A program made the translations under genes and the position numbers. The notes below the pieces were generated by a model that was not told the origin of the DNA, did no database searches, and worked only from the letters and a program-made list of their open reading frames with translations. Positions 1-8,605 of a stretch of DNA of 58,831 nucleotides are shown piece by piece; position 1 is the stretch's first letter; every line of letters begins with the position of its first letter. Source of the stretch: Acidobacteriota bacterium (GTDB taxonomy: Bacteria > Acidobacteriota > Polarisedimenticolia > J045); contig JALOKP010000004.1 of the NCBI GenBank assembly GCA_025456425.1, positions 1 through 58,831 on the forward strand, written 5' to 3'.

Positions 1-284
1 AGCTTCTCGACCGCCAGCACGTAGCCGATGTTGTTCGAGATCGGCGAGAGGTAGTCCATCCGGTCGGTCCACGTGATGAACTGGTGCAGCGTCTTGTTCT
101 CGGCGATCTTCTCGAAGCCGCGGTGCAGGTAGCCGAGGTCGGCGCGGCAGCTCACGACGATCTCGCCGTCCAGCTCGAGGACCAGGCGCAGCACCCCGTG
201 CGTAGCGGGGTGGCTCGGGCCCATGTTGAGCCAGATCGTCTCCCGGGGGGGGTGCGGGGCGGGGCTGTGGGCCTTTTCGCTCAT
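1..284 (-). CDS. nuoD: NADH-quinone oxidoreductase subunit D, N-terminal part (cut by window edge)
   Basis: This is the 49-kDa subunit of respiratory complex I, part of the peripheral arm that carries the quinone site. The visible 94 residues include [16 protein letters not shown], the [13 protein letters not shown] stretch and [12 protein letters not shown], all hallmark NuoD segments. The start is the ATG at 284-282 ([10 protein letters not shown]), 43 bases after the nuoC stop. The rest of the gene lies left of the window. It follows nuoA and nuoC on the same strand and is presumably co-transcribed with them. Subunits C and D are separate proteins here, not the fused NuoCD seen in enterobacteria. 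The identification is secure. Confidence 0.95.
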   Translation of the reverse strand, partial: MSEKAHSPAPHPPRETIWLNMGPSHPATHGVLRLVLELDGEIVVSCRADLGYLHRGFEKIAENKTLHQFITWTDRMDYLSPISNNIGYVLAVEK

Positions 285-327
285 GCGGCCTTCGTTGCGG
301 CCGCGCGTCCAGCGCGCGGCGTCGGTC

Positions 328-819
328 TCAGTACTTGAGGGGGAAGTCCTTCCGGAGCGGCCACTCGCCGAAGTCCTCCGGCATCAGGATGCGGCGCAGG
401 TCGGGATGGCCGTCGAAGACCACGCCGAACATGTCGTAGCACTCGCGCTCCAGCCAGCCGGCGCCCGGCCAGAGCGGGACGACGCTCGGGACCTTCGGCT
501 CGGGGCCGGCGTTCGCCTTGACCCGGAGGCGCACGTTGCGCGGCATCGAGTAAAGGTGCCAGACGATCTCGAACGGCTGCGGCCGCGCCGGCCAGTGCAC
601 GGCCGTGACGTCGGTCAGCATGTCGAAGCGGGTCTCCGGCGCGTCGCGCAGGAAGGCCAGCACGTCCTCGACCGCGTCGAGCGCGATCACGATCGTCGTC
701 TCGCCGCGGAAGTCGGCGGAATCGAGCACCGCGCCCGGGAACTCGGCCTTCAGGCGTGCGACGGTGTCGGGACCGTCCCAGCGGCCGTACACGCGGGGCT
801 CCCCGGATCCGGCGCCCAT
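328..819 (-). CDS. nuoC: NADH-quinone oxidoreductase subunit C
   Basis: This is the 30-kDa subunit of complex I, in the peripheral arm facing the cytoplasm. The protein is about 163 residues, normal for a stand-alone NuoC. It contains the family signature [22 protein letters not shown] and the C-terminal [16 protein letters not shown] take the ATG at 819 (MGAGSGEP) as the start because it sits one base after the nuoA stop at 821-823; an earlier in-frame start would overlap nuoA. The usual neighbour nuoB is missing between nuoA and this gene, so the order is A-C-D. The function is clear. Confidence 0.95.
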   Translation of the reverse strand: MGAGSGEPRVYGRWDGPDTVARLKAEFPGAVLDSADFRGETTIVIALDAVEDVLAFLRDAPETRFDMLTDVTAVHWPARPQPFEIVWHLYSMPRNVRLRVKANAGPEPKVPSVVPLWPGAGWLERECYDMFGVVFDGHPDLRRILMPEDFGEWPLRKDFPLKY

Positions 820-820
820 C

Positions 821-1124
821 TCAGCGGTCCCAGTCCAGGGCGCCGCGGCCCCAGGCGTAGGCAAACCCGGCGACCAGGATCGCGATGAAGACCAGCATCT
901 CGATCAGCACGAACCAGGCGCCTGCCGTCCCGACCTGGTTCTTCAGCTCGACCGCCCAGGGGTAGAGGAACACCGCCTCGATGTCGAACAGGATGAAGAG
1001 CATCGCGATCAGGTAGAACTTGACCGTGAAGGGGTGACGGGCCGACTCGAACAGCCGGCTGCCGCATCACGATCGCGAGGCAGAGCAGGACCAGCAGCGT
1101 GAAGGTGTTGTAGGTCAGCACCAT
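821..1124 (-). pseudogene. nuoA: NADH-quinone oxidoreductase subunit A, frameshifted and shortened
   Basis: NuoA is a small three-helix membrane subunit of complex I. The start ATG at 1124 gives MVLTYNTFTLLVLLCLAIV, a first membrane helix. The conserved second half ([19 protein letters not shown], then [17 protein letters not shown]) reads in another frame, switching near 1060-1066. At the junction about 20-30 residues normally present between helix 1 and the ECG motif are also missing. Either the gene carries a real frame-shifting deletion, or the consensus lost some bases. The C-terminal part from about 1003 to 821 reads cleanly up to nuoC. A purine-rich GAGGAA lies about 12 bases ahead of the start. 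Confidence 0.7.
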
Positions 1125-1187
1125 GAGGCGAGGGTTCCTCGGGGGTTGGCAAAGCGCCCAAAATCCACGCTGACAAGGCTTTGGATG

Positions 1188-1754
1188 CTACCAACCCGCG
1201 GCGGGGGGTGTCAATTCGCGAAACGCCGCGGAATGCGCGGAAAAGAGCGCGACGGCGAGCCCGGTGAAGGTCGCGAAGAGAGCGCGCCGGATCAGCGTGC
1301 CGAGCAGTTCGGGCTTGTCGAGACCGGTGGCTGAGAGCAGCGAAAACGCGTCGAGCATGGCCGCGATGGCGCCGAAGTAACCGAGCAGCGCGGCGAGATT
1401 AGCGACGAGCGCGAGCAGCCAGACGCCGCGCTCGAGCCGGCCGATCTCGCGCCCCGCGGCCGACTCGAGGCCGGCGTGGAGGCGGTCCTCGCCGGCCTCC
1501 CAGGCCGCCCCCGCGGCGTCGGTCAGGGCGGCGGGGCCGGGACCCGCGTCCCGGCCGCGGGAGCGGGCGATCTCGATTTGACCATCGTTCAGAAGGCTGG
1601 CGACGGCGCGCGCCTGGGTCCGGGCGTTCGCTTCGGCCGGCGGGCGCCGGCCGGACAGCAGAACGCCGGCCCGCTCCAGCGAAACCAGGACGGCGACGGC
1701 CGCGAGGACCGCGATCCCCGCCAGGAAGGCGCCGACCCAGCCGCCGAAGGGCAT
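1188..1754 (-). CDS. MotA/TolQ/ExbB-family proton channel protein, short
   Basis: This 188-residue protein has an N-terminal helix (residues ~6-25), a cytoplasmic middle region and two C-terminal helices. The second and third helices carry the ExbB/TolQ-like pattern LGYFGAIAAMLDAFSLL and ATFTGLAVALFSAHSAAF, where the Gly-rich turn and the TGLAVA stretch match the proton-channel family. Such proteins use the proton gradient to drive outer-membrane or motor partners. No ExbD/TolR partner is visible. It lies 41 bases behind the TolC-like gene and ahead of the nuo genes, all on one strand. The family call is fairly firm; the process it energises is unknown. Confidence 0.7.
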   Translation of the reverse strand: MPFGGWVGAFLAGIAVLAAVAVLVSLERAGVLLSGRRPPAEANARTQARAVASLLNDGQIEIARSRGRDAGPGPAALTDAAGAAWEAGEDRLHAGLESAAGREIGRLERGVWLLALVANLAALLGYFGAIAAMLDAFSLLSATGLDKPELLGTLIRRALFATFTGLAVALFSAHSAAFRELTPPAAGW

Positions 1755-1795
1755 CGCCTGCGGCTCCCCCGGCGCGCCCCGCCCGTCCGCTCGAC

Positions 1796-3478
1796 CTAGC
1801 GGGTGCTCGCCGTTCCCGCCATCGCCTGCTCCAGCGTGATCCCCCGCTGCTCGAGCAGGGTTCCCGTGACGCGGGCGAGGTTCGAGACGCTCTTGTTGTA
1901 ATCGATCACGGCCAGGTTCTCGCGGGTCTCGGCGTCGCGCAGGTCCTCCTGGGTCTGGACCACGCGGAAGGCGATCGAGAGGCCGTTCTCGTAGCGCTTC
2001 TGCTCGGCCTCGACCTTCTTCTTCTGCAGCGCGACGTTGGCCCGCGCGGCCGCGATCCGCTCCGCGGCGGTCTCGATGTCGCGCACCGCCTGCCGGACCT
2101 CCACGCGGATCCGCTCGCGCTCGGCCTCGATCCCCAGCTGCTGCTGGTCGAGCGCGATCTTCGTGCGCGCGTACTGCGACCGGGCGGCGCGGTTGCCGAT
2201 CGGGACGCTGAGGAAGAGGCCGACGCGCCAGGCGTTGTTGTCGGTGGTCGCGATCTCCTGGAACAGGTCGCTGCGCGAGTCTTCCTCGAACTGGAAGAAG
2301 TCGACCGTCTCCGAGATGCTGAACGGCTGACCGCAGAGCGCGAAGGGGTTGTTCGGATCGTTGTTGCAGAGGTACTGCGTGAAACCCTCGCTGGTGATCG
2401 TCGTGCTGCGCTCGTCGTAGTTGTAGTTGTTGCCGAAGGTCCCGTAGGAGAACTGCGCCGACAGACCGGGCTTCAGCTGGTTGTCGCGGTAACGCTCCTC
2501 GAGCACCAGGTTCTGCTTCCGCAGCTCGGCGGCGGCCAGTTCCGGCCGCTTCTTCATCGCGGTATCGGTCAGCGCGCCGACGTCGAACGACGGCTTCTCG
2601 AAGGCCAGCTGGTCGGTCGGGATGATCGGGCGGCTCCAGTCGGGGGAGCCCTCGGGGACATTCATCAGTTGCCGCAACTGGTCCTCGAAGGTGCCGACGA
2701 AGCCGGTGCTCGTGATCACCGACTCCTGGCGCGCGGCCACCTCGGCCTCGGCCGTCGTGACCTCGATCGGCGCCACGGTCCCGACCTCGACCTTGATCTT
2801 GGTCTGGCGCAGGAGGTCCTCGGCCAGGGCCAGCGAGGTCTTGGCGACCTCGACCTGGCGGCGCGCGCCGACCAGGTTCCAGTAGGACTGCTCGACCAGG
2901 TTCACCGTCGTCAGCAGGCCCGTGATGAGCTGCTGCTCACTGATCGCCAGGTTGTTCGTGGCCTGTTCGATCGCCGTGCGGTTGATCGACAGTCCGAAAT
3001 CGCGGAGCAGCGGCTGGTTGTACGTGAAGACCATCGAGCCCTGGAAATTGTCAGGCACCAGCCCGAACCGGGAGGTCGCGAGCGGGCGGTAGGTCGCGCT
3101 GTCCTCGTTGTAGTTGAACGCCAGCGAGTAGTTGCCGCCCCACGAGATCGGGTTGAGCCACTCCGCCCCGACGTCCCAGCCCTCGGTCGAGAGCGGCGAG
3201 AAGTCGCTGGAGGGCTCCTGCTTCCGATAGTTGTAGCCGGCCGTCGCGTTGAAGCTCGGGTCGAACGCCGACTCGGCCAGCGTGATGGACTGTTCGACCT
3301 GCGGCGGGTCGAGCCGCTCCACCTTCAGGTCGAGGTTGCGCTCGATCGCCTGCGCGACCGCCTCGCCCAGCGAGAGCCGGAGAGGCTCCGGCCCGGCCTG
3401 CTGGGCCACGGCGGCCGGGGCGAGCGCGAGGAAGATGCCGGCGACGAGCAGCGTGAGGACGGTCTTTGGGACGTTCAT
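1796..3478 (-). CDS. TolC-like outer membrane efflux protein
   Basis: This is an outer-membrane channel of the TolC/OEP family, about 560 residues. The start ATG at 3478 gives a clear signal peptide (MNVPKTVLTLLVAGIFLALA, cleaved after AAVAQ). A good AGGAGA ribosome site lies about 9 bases upstream, which rules out the longer in-frame extension. The mature protein has two long helical repeats with the family patterns LSLGEAVAQAIERNLDLK near the start and AVIDYNKSVSNLARVTG near the end. These form the periplasmic tunnel of a trimer. It follows two peptide-type ABC ATPases on the same strand, but no membrane-fusion protein is visible. Confidence 0.88.
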   Translation of the reverse strand: MNVPKTVLTLLVAGIFLALAPAAVAQQAGPEPLRLSLGEAVAQAIERNLDLKVERLDPPQVEQSITLAESAFDPSFNATAGYNYRKQEPSSDFSPLSTEGWDVGAEWLNPISWGGNYSLAFNYNEDSATYRPLATSRFGLVPDNFQGSMVFTYNQPLLRDFGLSINRTAIEQATNNLAISEQQLITGLLTTVNLVEQSYWNLVGARRQVEVAKTSLALAEDLLRQTKIKVEVGTVAPIEVTTAEAEVAARQESVITSTGFVGTFEDQLRQLMNVPEGSPDWSRPIIPTDQLAFEKPSFDVGALTDTAMKKRPELAAAELRKQNLVLEERYRDNQLKPGLSAQFSYGTFGNNYNYDERSTTITSEGFTQYLCNNDPNNPFALCGQPFSISETVDFFQFEEDSRSDLFQEIATTDNNAWRVGLFLSVPIGNRAARSQYARTKIALDQQQLGIEAERERIRVEVRQAVRDIETAAERIAAARANVALQKKKVEAEQKRYENGLSIAFRVVQTQEDLRDAETRENLAVIDYNKSVSNLARVTGTLLEQRGITLEQAMAGTASTR

Positions 3479-3497
3479 GGGACGGTCTCTCCTGGGA

Positions 3498-4598
3498 TCA
3501 GGGGCTGGCCGGTTCCGGGCCACGGGTCGAGCGCCCCGTGCTCCCGGGTCCGGATGTCGGAGACGATGACGCATCGCGGGGAAAAAGGGTTGCCCCGCCG
3601 AGCAACTCTTCCGACCGGTGGCAGGCCGCGCGATGTCCAGCGGTCAGCTCGCGGAGGACGGGCGGTTCGGCCCGGCAGCGGTCGGTCGCGATCGGGCAGC
3701 GGGGGTGGAAGCGGCAGCCCGGCGGGAGGTCCGAGGGGGAGGGGACCTCGCCCGGGATCGGCATCCGGAGCCGGCGCGCGATCTCGGGGTCCGGGGGCGG
3801 CGACGACGCGAACAGGGCCTGCGTGTAGGGGTGGAGCGGGCGGGCGGCCAGCGCCGCGGCCGGCCCCTCCTCGACGATCCGCCCCAGGTACATCACGGCG
3901 ATCCGGTCGCAGAGGTGGGCCACCAGCGCCAGGTCGTGGGCGATGAACAGGTAGGCCATCCCGTGCCGGCGCTGCAGCTCGACCAGCAGGTTGACGATCT
4001 GCGCCTGGACCGAGACGTCGAGCGCCGAGACCGGCTCGTCGCAGACCAGGAAGTCCGGGCGCAGGGCCAGCGCCCGGGCGATCCCGATCCGCTGCTTCTG
4101 CCCGCCCGAGAACTCGTGCGGCCAGCGGTGCATCGCGTCCCGCTCGAGGCCGACCTCGGCCAGGAGCGCCGCAACCCGTTCCTCCAGGTCCCGGCCGCGC
4201 GCGACGCCGTGGATCACCAGCGGCTCGCCGACCAGGCTCTTCACCCGCATCCGCGGGTTGAGCGCCGCCCCCGGGTCCTGGAAGACGATCTGCATCCGGC
4301 GCCGCAGCCGGCGCAGGTCGCGCGATCCAAGGGCCCGGACGTCGATCCCGTCGAAGCGGATCGACCCGTCGTCGGGTTCGGTCAGCCGCAGGATCGTCCG
4401 GCCCAGGGTCGTCTTGCCGGAGCCCGACTCGCCGACCAGCCCGACGATCTCGCCGCGGCCGACCACCAGGTCGACCCCGTCGACCGCGCGGATCTCCGGT
4501 CCGCCGACGCCGAACAGCCCGCCTCCGCCGCCGAAGCGCTTCACCAGGCCGCGGACCTCCAGCAAGGGCCCGCCGAACGCCGCGCCGGGCGCGGTCAC
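3498..4598 (-). CDS. Oligopeptide/dipeptide ABC transporter ATPase, OppF/DppF type
   Basis: This 366-residue cytoplasmic ATPase powers a peptide-type importer. It shows Walker A (GESGSGKTT), Q-loop (VFQDPGAALNPRM), signature (FSGGQKQR), Walker B (FLVCDEPVSALD) and the switch His (IAHDLALV). The C-terminal peptide-transporter tail has HPYTQALF and PPGCRFHPRCP. The start is GTG at 4598, overlapping the stop of the preceding ATPase by four bases, so the two are translationally coupled. No permease or substrate-binding gene is in the window. A following in-frame segment past RSEELL is weakly conserved. Confidence 0.9.
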   Translation of the reverse strand: MTAPGAAFGGPLLEVRGLVKRFGGGGGLFGVGGPEIRAVDGVDLVVGRGEIVGLVGESGSGKTTLGRTILRLTEPDDGSIRFDGIDVRALGSRDLRRLRRRMQIVFQDPGAALNPRMRVKSLVGEPLVIHGVARGRDLEERVAALLAEVGLERDAMHRWPHEFSGGQKQRIGIARALALRPDFLVCDEPVSALDVSVQAQIVNLLVELQRRHGMAYLFIAHDLALVAHLCDRIAVMYLGRIVEEGPAAALAARPLHPYTQALFASSPPPDPEIARRLRMPIPGEVPSPSDLPPGCRFHPRCPIATDRCRAEPPVLRELTAGHRAACHRSEELLGGATLFPRDASSSPTSGPGSTGRSTRGPEPASP

Positions 4599-5590
4599 GA
4601 CCGGACCCCCGCGGCCTGCGCGACCGGGCAGGCGACCCGCCGGCCCGGCCCGTCGGGGACGAGCGGCGGCACCGCGGCGCGGCACGCGTCCTGCGCCAGG
4701 GGGCAGCGCGGGTGGAAGGCGCAGCCCGGCGGGAGCTGGGCGAGGTCGGGGACGCTCCCCGGGATCGACGGCAGGAGCCCGCGCTCCAGGTCGACCCGCG
4801 GGACGCTGGCCAGGAGGCCCCGCGTGTAGGGGTGGCGAGGGTCGTCGAACAGGGCCTGGACGGGGGCCTCCTCGACGATCCGTCCCGCGTACATGACCAG
4901 GACCCGGTCGGCGAGCGCCGCCACGGCCCCCATGTCGTGGGTGATCAGGAGGATCGAAAGCCCCCGTTCGTCGCGCAACGAGCGCAGCAGGTCGAGGATC
5001 CCGAGCTTCAGCGTCGGATCGACCGCGGTCGTCGGCTCGTCGGCGACCAGCAGCTTGGGGCGGGCCGAGAGCGCCATCGCGACCAGCGCGCGCTGCTTCA
5101 TCCCGCCCGAGTACTGGTGAGGGTACTCGCGCGCGCGCTGCGCCGGGTCGGGGATGCCGACGCGGCCCAGCAGGTCGACCGCTTCGGCCCAGGCCTCGCG
5201 CTTCGACAGCGCGCGGTGGGCGCGGATCACGTCGACGATCTGCGAGCCGACGCTGAGCACGGGATTGAGCGCGGCCCCCGGCTCCTGCGGGACCCAGGCC
5301 AGGCCGGCCCCGCGGAACCGCCGGATCGCCTCCTCGGGCAGCGGGAGCAGGTCGGTCCCGTCGAAGACCACCCGGCCCGAGACGATCCGGCCCGGGGGCG
5401 GGACCAGGCGGAAGAGGGCCAGCGCGGTGGCCGACTTGCCGCAGCCCGACTCGCCGACCAGCGCGACCGTCTCGCCCGTTCCGAGCGCGAACGAGACCCC
5501 GCTCGCGGCGCGGACGGAACCCCCGTTCCGGGGGAACTCGACGCCCAGGTCCTCGACCGAAAGCAGCACGCCCCGCATCGCCGCGAACAT
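4595..5590 (-). CDS. Oligopeptide/dipeptide ABC transporter ATPase, OppD/DppD type
   Basis: This 331-residue ATPase is the partner of the OppF-like protein that overlaps its end. Motifs are Walker A GESGCGKS, Q-loop VPQEPGAALNP, signature YSGGMKQR, Walker B LLVADEPTTAVD and switch ITHDMGAV. A C-terminal HPYTRGLL and PPGCAFHPRCP tail is typical of peptide and nickel importers. It is the first gene of its run; 217 bases separate it from the divergent glycosylation genes. A start at MRGVLLSVEDL, four codons in, is equally plausible. The permease pair and binding protein must be elsewhere or absent, so the substrate cannot be named. Confidence 0.9.
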   Translation of the reverse strand: MFAAMRGVLLSVEDLGVEFPRNGGSVRAASGVSFALGTGETVALVGESGCGKSATALALFRLVPPPGRIVSGRVVFDGTDLLPLPEEAIRRFRGAGLAWVPQEPGAALNPVLSVGSQIVDVIRAHRALSKREAWAEAVDLLGRVGIPDPAQRAREYPHQYSGGMKQRALVAMALSARPKLLVADEPTTAVDPTLKLGILDLLRSLRDERGLSILLITHDMGAVAALADRVLVMYAGRIVEEAPVQALFDDPRHPYTRGLLASVPRVDLERGLLPSIPGSVPDLAQLPPGCAFHPRCPLAQDACRAAVPPLVPDGPGRRVACPVAQAAGVRS

Positions 5591-5709
5591 AGCACCGAGC
5601 GCGCGCGGCGCGCGTCAACAGACCGACACCGGACCCGGGCGGACGGCGGCAGCCCGTCGCCGCCCCGCCGCCGTGGCCCTGAAAACGCCCGCCCGACGGC
5701 CCCCCGCTG

Positions 5710-5725
5710 AGCACGGAGATTGCAT
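5710..5725 (+). promoter_or_regulatory. Weak sigma-54-like promoter candidate
   Basis: The segment reads AGCACGGAGATTGCATC, which matches the -24/-12 pattern with exact N10 spacing and a good TTGCA. The near-invariant first G of the -24 GG is A here. It lies about 85 bases before the glycosylation gene at 5808. Given three clean sigma-54 promoters elsewhere in the window it is worth recording, but the mismatch makes it doubtful. Confidence 0.25.
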
Positions 5726-5807
5726 CTTCTGCCCACGGAGCCCTGTCTCCGCGTCGTCCGGCCCGCGGGCCGGCGGCGGGGCGGTTCCGCACGAGAGGGG
5801 AGGCTTC

Positions 5808-7154
5808 GTGAGACTGCTGGCGATCGTTCCCGACCCGGCATCGGCCTACGGCCTGGGCGCCCTGCTTGGGGCGCTTCCGCCGGGGACGACGCGCGTCGTG
5901 GCCTACGGCCAGGCGACCGCTGCGGTCCTGCCGCCGGGGCTCGACGTCTTCGTCTACCCGGTTCGGGATGGAACGCGGCTCCCGGCCCCGTTCGTCGAGG
6001 CCCTGCTCGAGCACGAAAGGGCCGACGTCCTGCTCGCCCCAACCGGAAGCGTGACCTCCACGCCGGTCCCGACCCTGCTGGTCGATCTCGACCCGCGGGT
6101 CGCCCCCCCCGCGCTGGTCAGCGGCGAGGACCCGGCCTCCTGGACCTGGGTCGAGGGGATCACCGCCCTGCCGGAGCGCCGCCCGGCGCTGCTGCGGGCG
6201 GGGCTGTTCAGCGTCGACGTCCTGGCCGACTGGTTCGAGGGGCCGGGGCGCTTGCGGGCCGGCGCGGCCCCCGCCCTGATGGCCCGGATGACCGACCTGG
6301 CCGGGCTGCTCGGGCGTCACCGGGAAACTGATCGGCGAGGGGGCTCGCCGCCCCCCGCCCGCTCCCGCGCGGCGGTGGAGGTGGGGGACCTGGAGGGGCC
6401 CGGCGTTTCATTCGGGGAGACCCAGGCCACATCAAACGATTTGCCCGCGGGCAAATTTAATTTGACCGCGTCCAGACTCGTTCCAATCGAGATTCGCTCG
6501 GGTGACGCACCTGCCACCGCGGCGGGCACAGCCCTGGCGCTGCTCCCCGAACCGGCGGCAGCGGCTCCGGTTCCCGTGCCGGTGGCGGCCCCGGTCGCGT
6601 CCCAGGCCGCCGAGGCGTTCCGCGGCCGCCACACGGGAGCCCGGGCGCTGATCCTGGCCTCCCCCCTGGGGCTGGAAGGGCTCGCTCCCTCCGCGTGGGA
6701 GGGCGCCGTCCTGCTGGCCACTCCCGGGACACTGGCCCGCCTGGCGGGGTGGGACGGCCCGGCGCCGTACGTGTGCCTCGCCGCCCCGCCGCGCGAGCCG
6801 GGGGTGCTGGACTCGCTGGCTGCAGCCCGCGGCGTGGTCGTTTGCGACGACCACCTCGACGCGGCCGAACTCGCGCCGGCGGCGGCCGCGACCGTGCCGC
6901 TGCTCGACCTGCACCGCGCCGGAGGACCGGCGCTCGGCTGGTCGGACGACCTGAAGGTCGGGTTCTTCCCCGCGGGGGGAGACGCCGCGCTCGCGCTGCA
7001 GTGGGCGCACTGGCTCGGGGTCGCCGAGGTCGTCCTGGCGGGGGCCGACGCGGTCGAGGCGGGGCCCGGCTGGCTGCCCTTCCTGCGCGGCGCGCGCGAA
7101 CTGCTCGAGGCGCGCGGTGTGACCGTGACGGTCGTCGACCCGGCGGGGCGGTGA
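5808..7154 (+). CDS. Unrecognised protein of a surface-glycosylation pair
   Basis: This 448-residue protein is read from the GTG at 5808 (MRLLAIVPDPAS), chosen because a strong GAGGGGAGG site lies 6 bases upstream. I do not recognise it firmly. The N-terminal third looks like an alpha/beta sugar-binding fold (RLLAIVPDPASAYGLGALLG). The C-terminal half has repeated LLATPG, VVVCDD and VVLAGADAVEAG strands, reminiscent of the DUF115/MAF glycosyltransferase-like fold. A Pro/Ala-rich linker near residues 215-265 joins them and contains an AT-rich perfect palindrome. It overlaps the following family-2 glycosyltransferase by four bases, which points to a joint role in glycan assembly. There is no signal peptide. 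Confidence 0.6.
   Translation: MRLLAIVPDPASAYGLGALLGALPPGTTRVVAYGQATAAVLPPGLDVFVYPVRDGTRLPAPFVEALLEHERADVLLAPTGSVTSTPVPTLLVDLDPRVAPPALVSGEDPASWTWVEGITALPERRPALLRAGLFSVDVLADWFEGPGRLRAGAAPALMARMTDLAGLLGRHRETDRRGGSPPPARSRAAVEVGDLEGPGVSFGETQATSNDLPAGKFNLTASRLVPIEIRSGDAPATAAGTALALLPEPAAAAPVPVPVAAPVASQAAEAFRGRHTGARALILASPLGLEGLAPSAWEGAVLLATPGTLARLAGWDGPAPYVCLAAPPREPGVLDSLAAARGVVVCDDHLDAAELAPAAAATVPLLDLHRAGGPALGWSDDLKVGFFPAGGDAALALQWAHWLGVAEVVLAGADAVEAGPGWLPFLRGARELLEARGVTVTVVDPAGR
6439..6456. repeat. 18-bp perfect palindrome within a coding region
   Basis: ATTTGCCCGCGGGCAAAT is a perfect palindrome. Just outside it lie TCAAA (6432-6436) and TTTGA (6461-6465), which are also inverted. The surrounding 40 bases are markedly AT-richer than the rest of the gene. 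It may be a protein-binding site, a hairpin, or the scar of a domain fusion. Confidence 0.8.
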
Positions 7155-8605
7155 TCCTCGAGCGCGAGGCCGGTACGCTCGTCGTCCTGACGGGTGAACT
7201 GGACGACGGCACCCACACGGCCCTGCTCCGTGCGCAGGCGCTGGTGCGCCGCTGGCCGGGTCCGGTCGCGGTCGTCGCGCTGGCCGGGCGCGTCGATCCG
7301 CAGGACGTCGAGGAACTGTCGCGCCGCGCGCAGGTGATCGAAGCCGGGCGCGTGCTGGGCAGCTCGTTCGCGCCGGGCGCGCCGGCGGAGGCCGCAGCGG
7401 CCGTGGCGGCCGCGGCGGCGCTGCTGCGGCTGGCGACCGGCGGCTCGCCGCTGGCGCGGATCTACGCGCGGCTGGGGCCGCAGGAGTGGCCATTGCTGCA
7501 GGCCTTCGCCGACGTCGCCGCCGGCGTGCCGATCGACCTGGAGATCGGGCCGGAGGCCGGCGTGCCGGAGATCGCGCCGCTCTGGACCGCGGCCGACGCG
7601 CTGGTGGTGGCCGACATGGACCGCCGCTACCCGCTCTCCGCCGGCTCGCCCGCGCTGCCGGTGCGCGTGGTGCCGGACGGCGACGGCGAGGAGGCGATCG
7701 GCGCGCTGGCCGAGCTGCCGATCTTCGGCGGTGACGAGCGCGTCTCCGTGGTCGTCCCGGTCCGCGGGCACGCCGCGCTCGCGGTGCGGCTGGTCGGCAG
7801 CGTGATCGAGCACACGGCGGGCCTGCTCGAGGTGATCCTGGTCGACGACGCCTCGCCCGCCCGCTCGCTCGCGCTGCTGGAGCGGCTGGCGGTCGAGGAC
7901 ATCCGGGTGCGGCTGCTGGTCAACCGCGCGCCGCGCGGCCTGGCGGCCAGCGCCAACCGTGGCCTGGCGGCGGCGCGCGGCGACCTGGTCGCGCTGCTCG
8001 ACGCCGGCGCCGTCGTCACGCCCGACTGGTCGGCCCGACTCGCGGCGCACCGCGGCCAGCCGCGCTGCGGCGCGATCGGTCCGCTGTTCAATCGCGCGGC
8101 CTGGCCGCAGCAGCTCGCGGGCGTGACCTACGACGAAACGACGCTCAGTGGGCTCGCGCCGTTCGCCGAGGCGCTGTCGCGTGGGCGAAGCGGGCAGGCG
8201 ACGCCGTGCCCTCGGCTCTCCGGGCGCTGCCTGCTGATCCCGCGCCCTGCGCTGCGGCGCATCGGCGGGCTCGACCCGCGCTTCTTCCCGGCCAGCTTCG
8301 AGGACGACGACTGGTCCGCGCGGCTGCACTCGGCCGGGCTGGCGGCGTACCGCGCGGACGACGTCTTCGTCCACCACGACAGCGAGGCGGGCTTCGGGCT
8401 GGAGCCGGACGCGCGCGCCGAGGCGGCCGCGACCGGCTGGCGCCGCTTCAAGGACAAGTGGGGGCTCCCGCCGGAGCGCGACGCGCGCGACGGCTGGCAG
8501 CCCTCCGAGGTCTCCGGCATCTACGACCGGGCGCGCCACTTCATCGCGCCGTGGCTGGCGCTGGAGCCGGTGGGGGCGGGGGGCGCGGCGGGCGCGGAGG
8601 GCTAG
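7151..8605 (+). CDS. Family 2 glycosyltransferase
   Basis: This 484-residue protein starts at GTG 7151, overlapping the previous stop by four bases. An N-terminal domain of about 195 residues is unassigned. The GT-A domain then runs from RVSVVVPVRGHAALAVRL through VILVDDASP, NRGLAAARGDLVALLDAG and the acceptor-side FEDDDWSARL. The aspartate of the nucleotide-sugar site is present, although the canonical DxD reads DAG. Such enzymes transfer sugars to surface polysaccharide or protein. Its stop TAG shares the CTAG tetramer with the stop of the convergent gene at 8602. Donor and acceptor are unknown. Confidence 0.82.
   Translation: MILEREAGTLVVLTGELDDGTHTALLRAQALVRRWPGPVAVVALAGRVDPQDVEELSRRAQVIEAGRVLGSSFAPGAPAEAAAAVAAAAALLRLATGGSPLARIYARLGPQEWPLLQAFADVAAGVPIDLEIGPEAGVPEIAPLWTAADALVVADMDRRYPLSAGSPALPVRVVPDGDGEEAIGALAELPIFGGDERVSVVVPVRGHAALAVRLVGSVIEHTAGLLEVILVDDASPARSLALLERLAVEDIRVRLLVNRAPRGLAASANRGLAAARGDLVALLDAGAVVTPDWSARLAAHRGQPRCGAIGPLFNRAAWPQQLAGVTYDETTLSGLAPFAEALSRGRSGQATPCPRLSGRCLLIPRPALRRIGGLDPRFFPASFEDDDWSARLHSAGLAAYRADDVFVHHDSEAGFGLEPDARAEAAATGWRRFKDKWGLPPERDARDGWQPSEVSGIYDRARHFIAPWLALEPVGAGGAAGAEG

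Noticed and set aside
5154-5807. N-terminal extension of the glycosylation gene back into the OppD region
   Set aside because: The extension is low-complexity and antisense to OppD; a strong ribosome site precedes the GTG at 5808.
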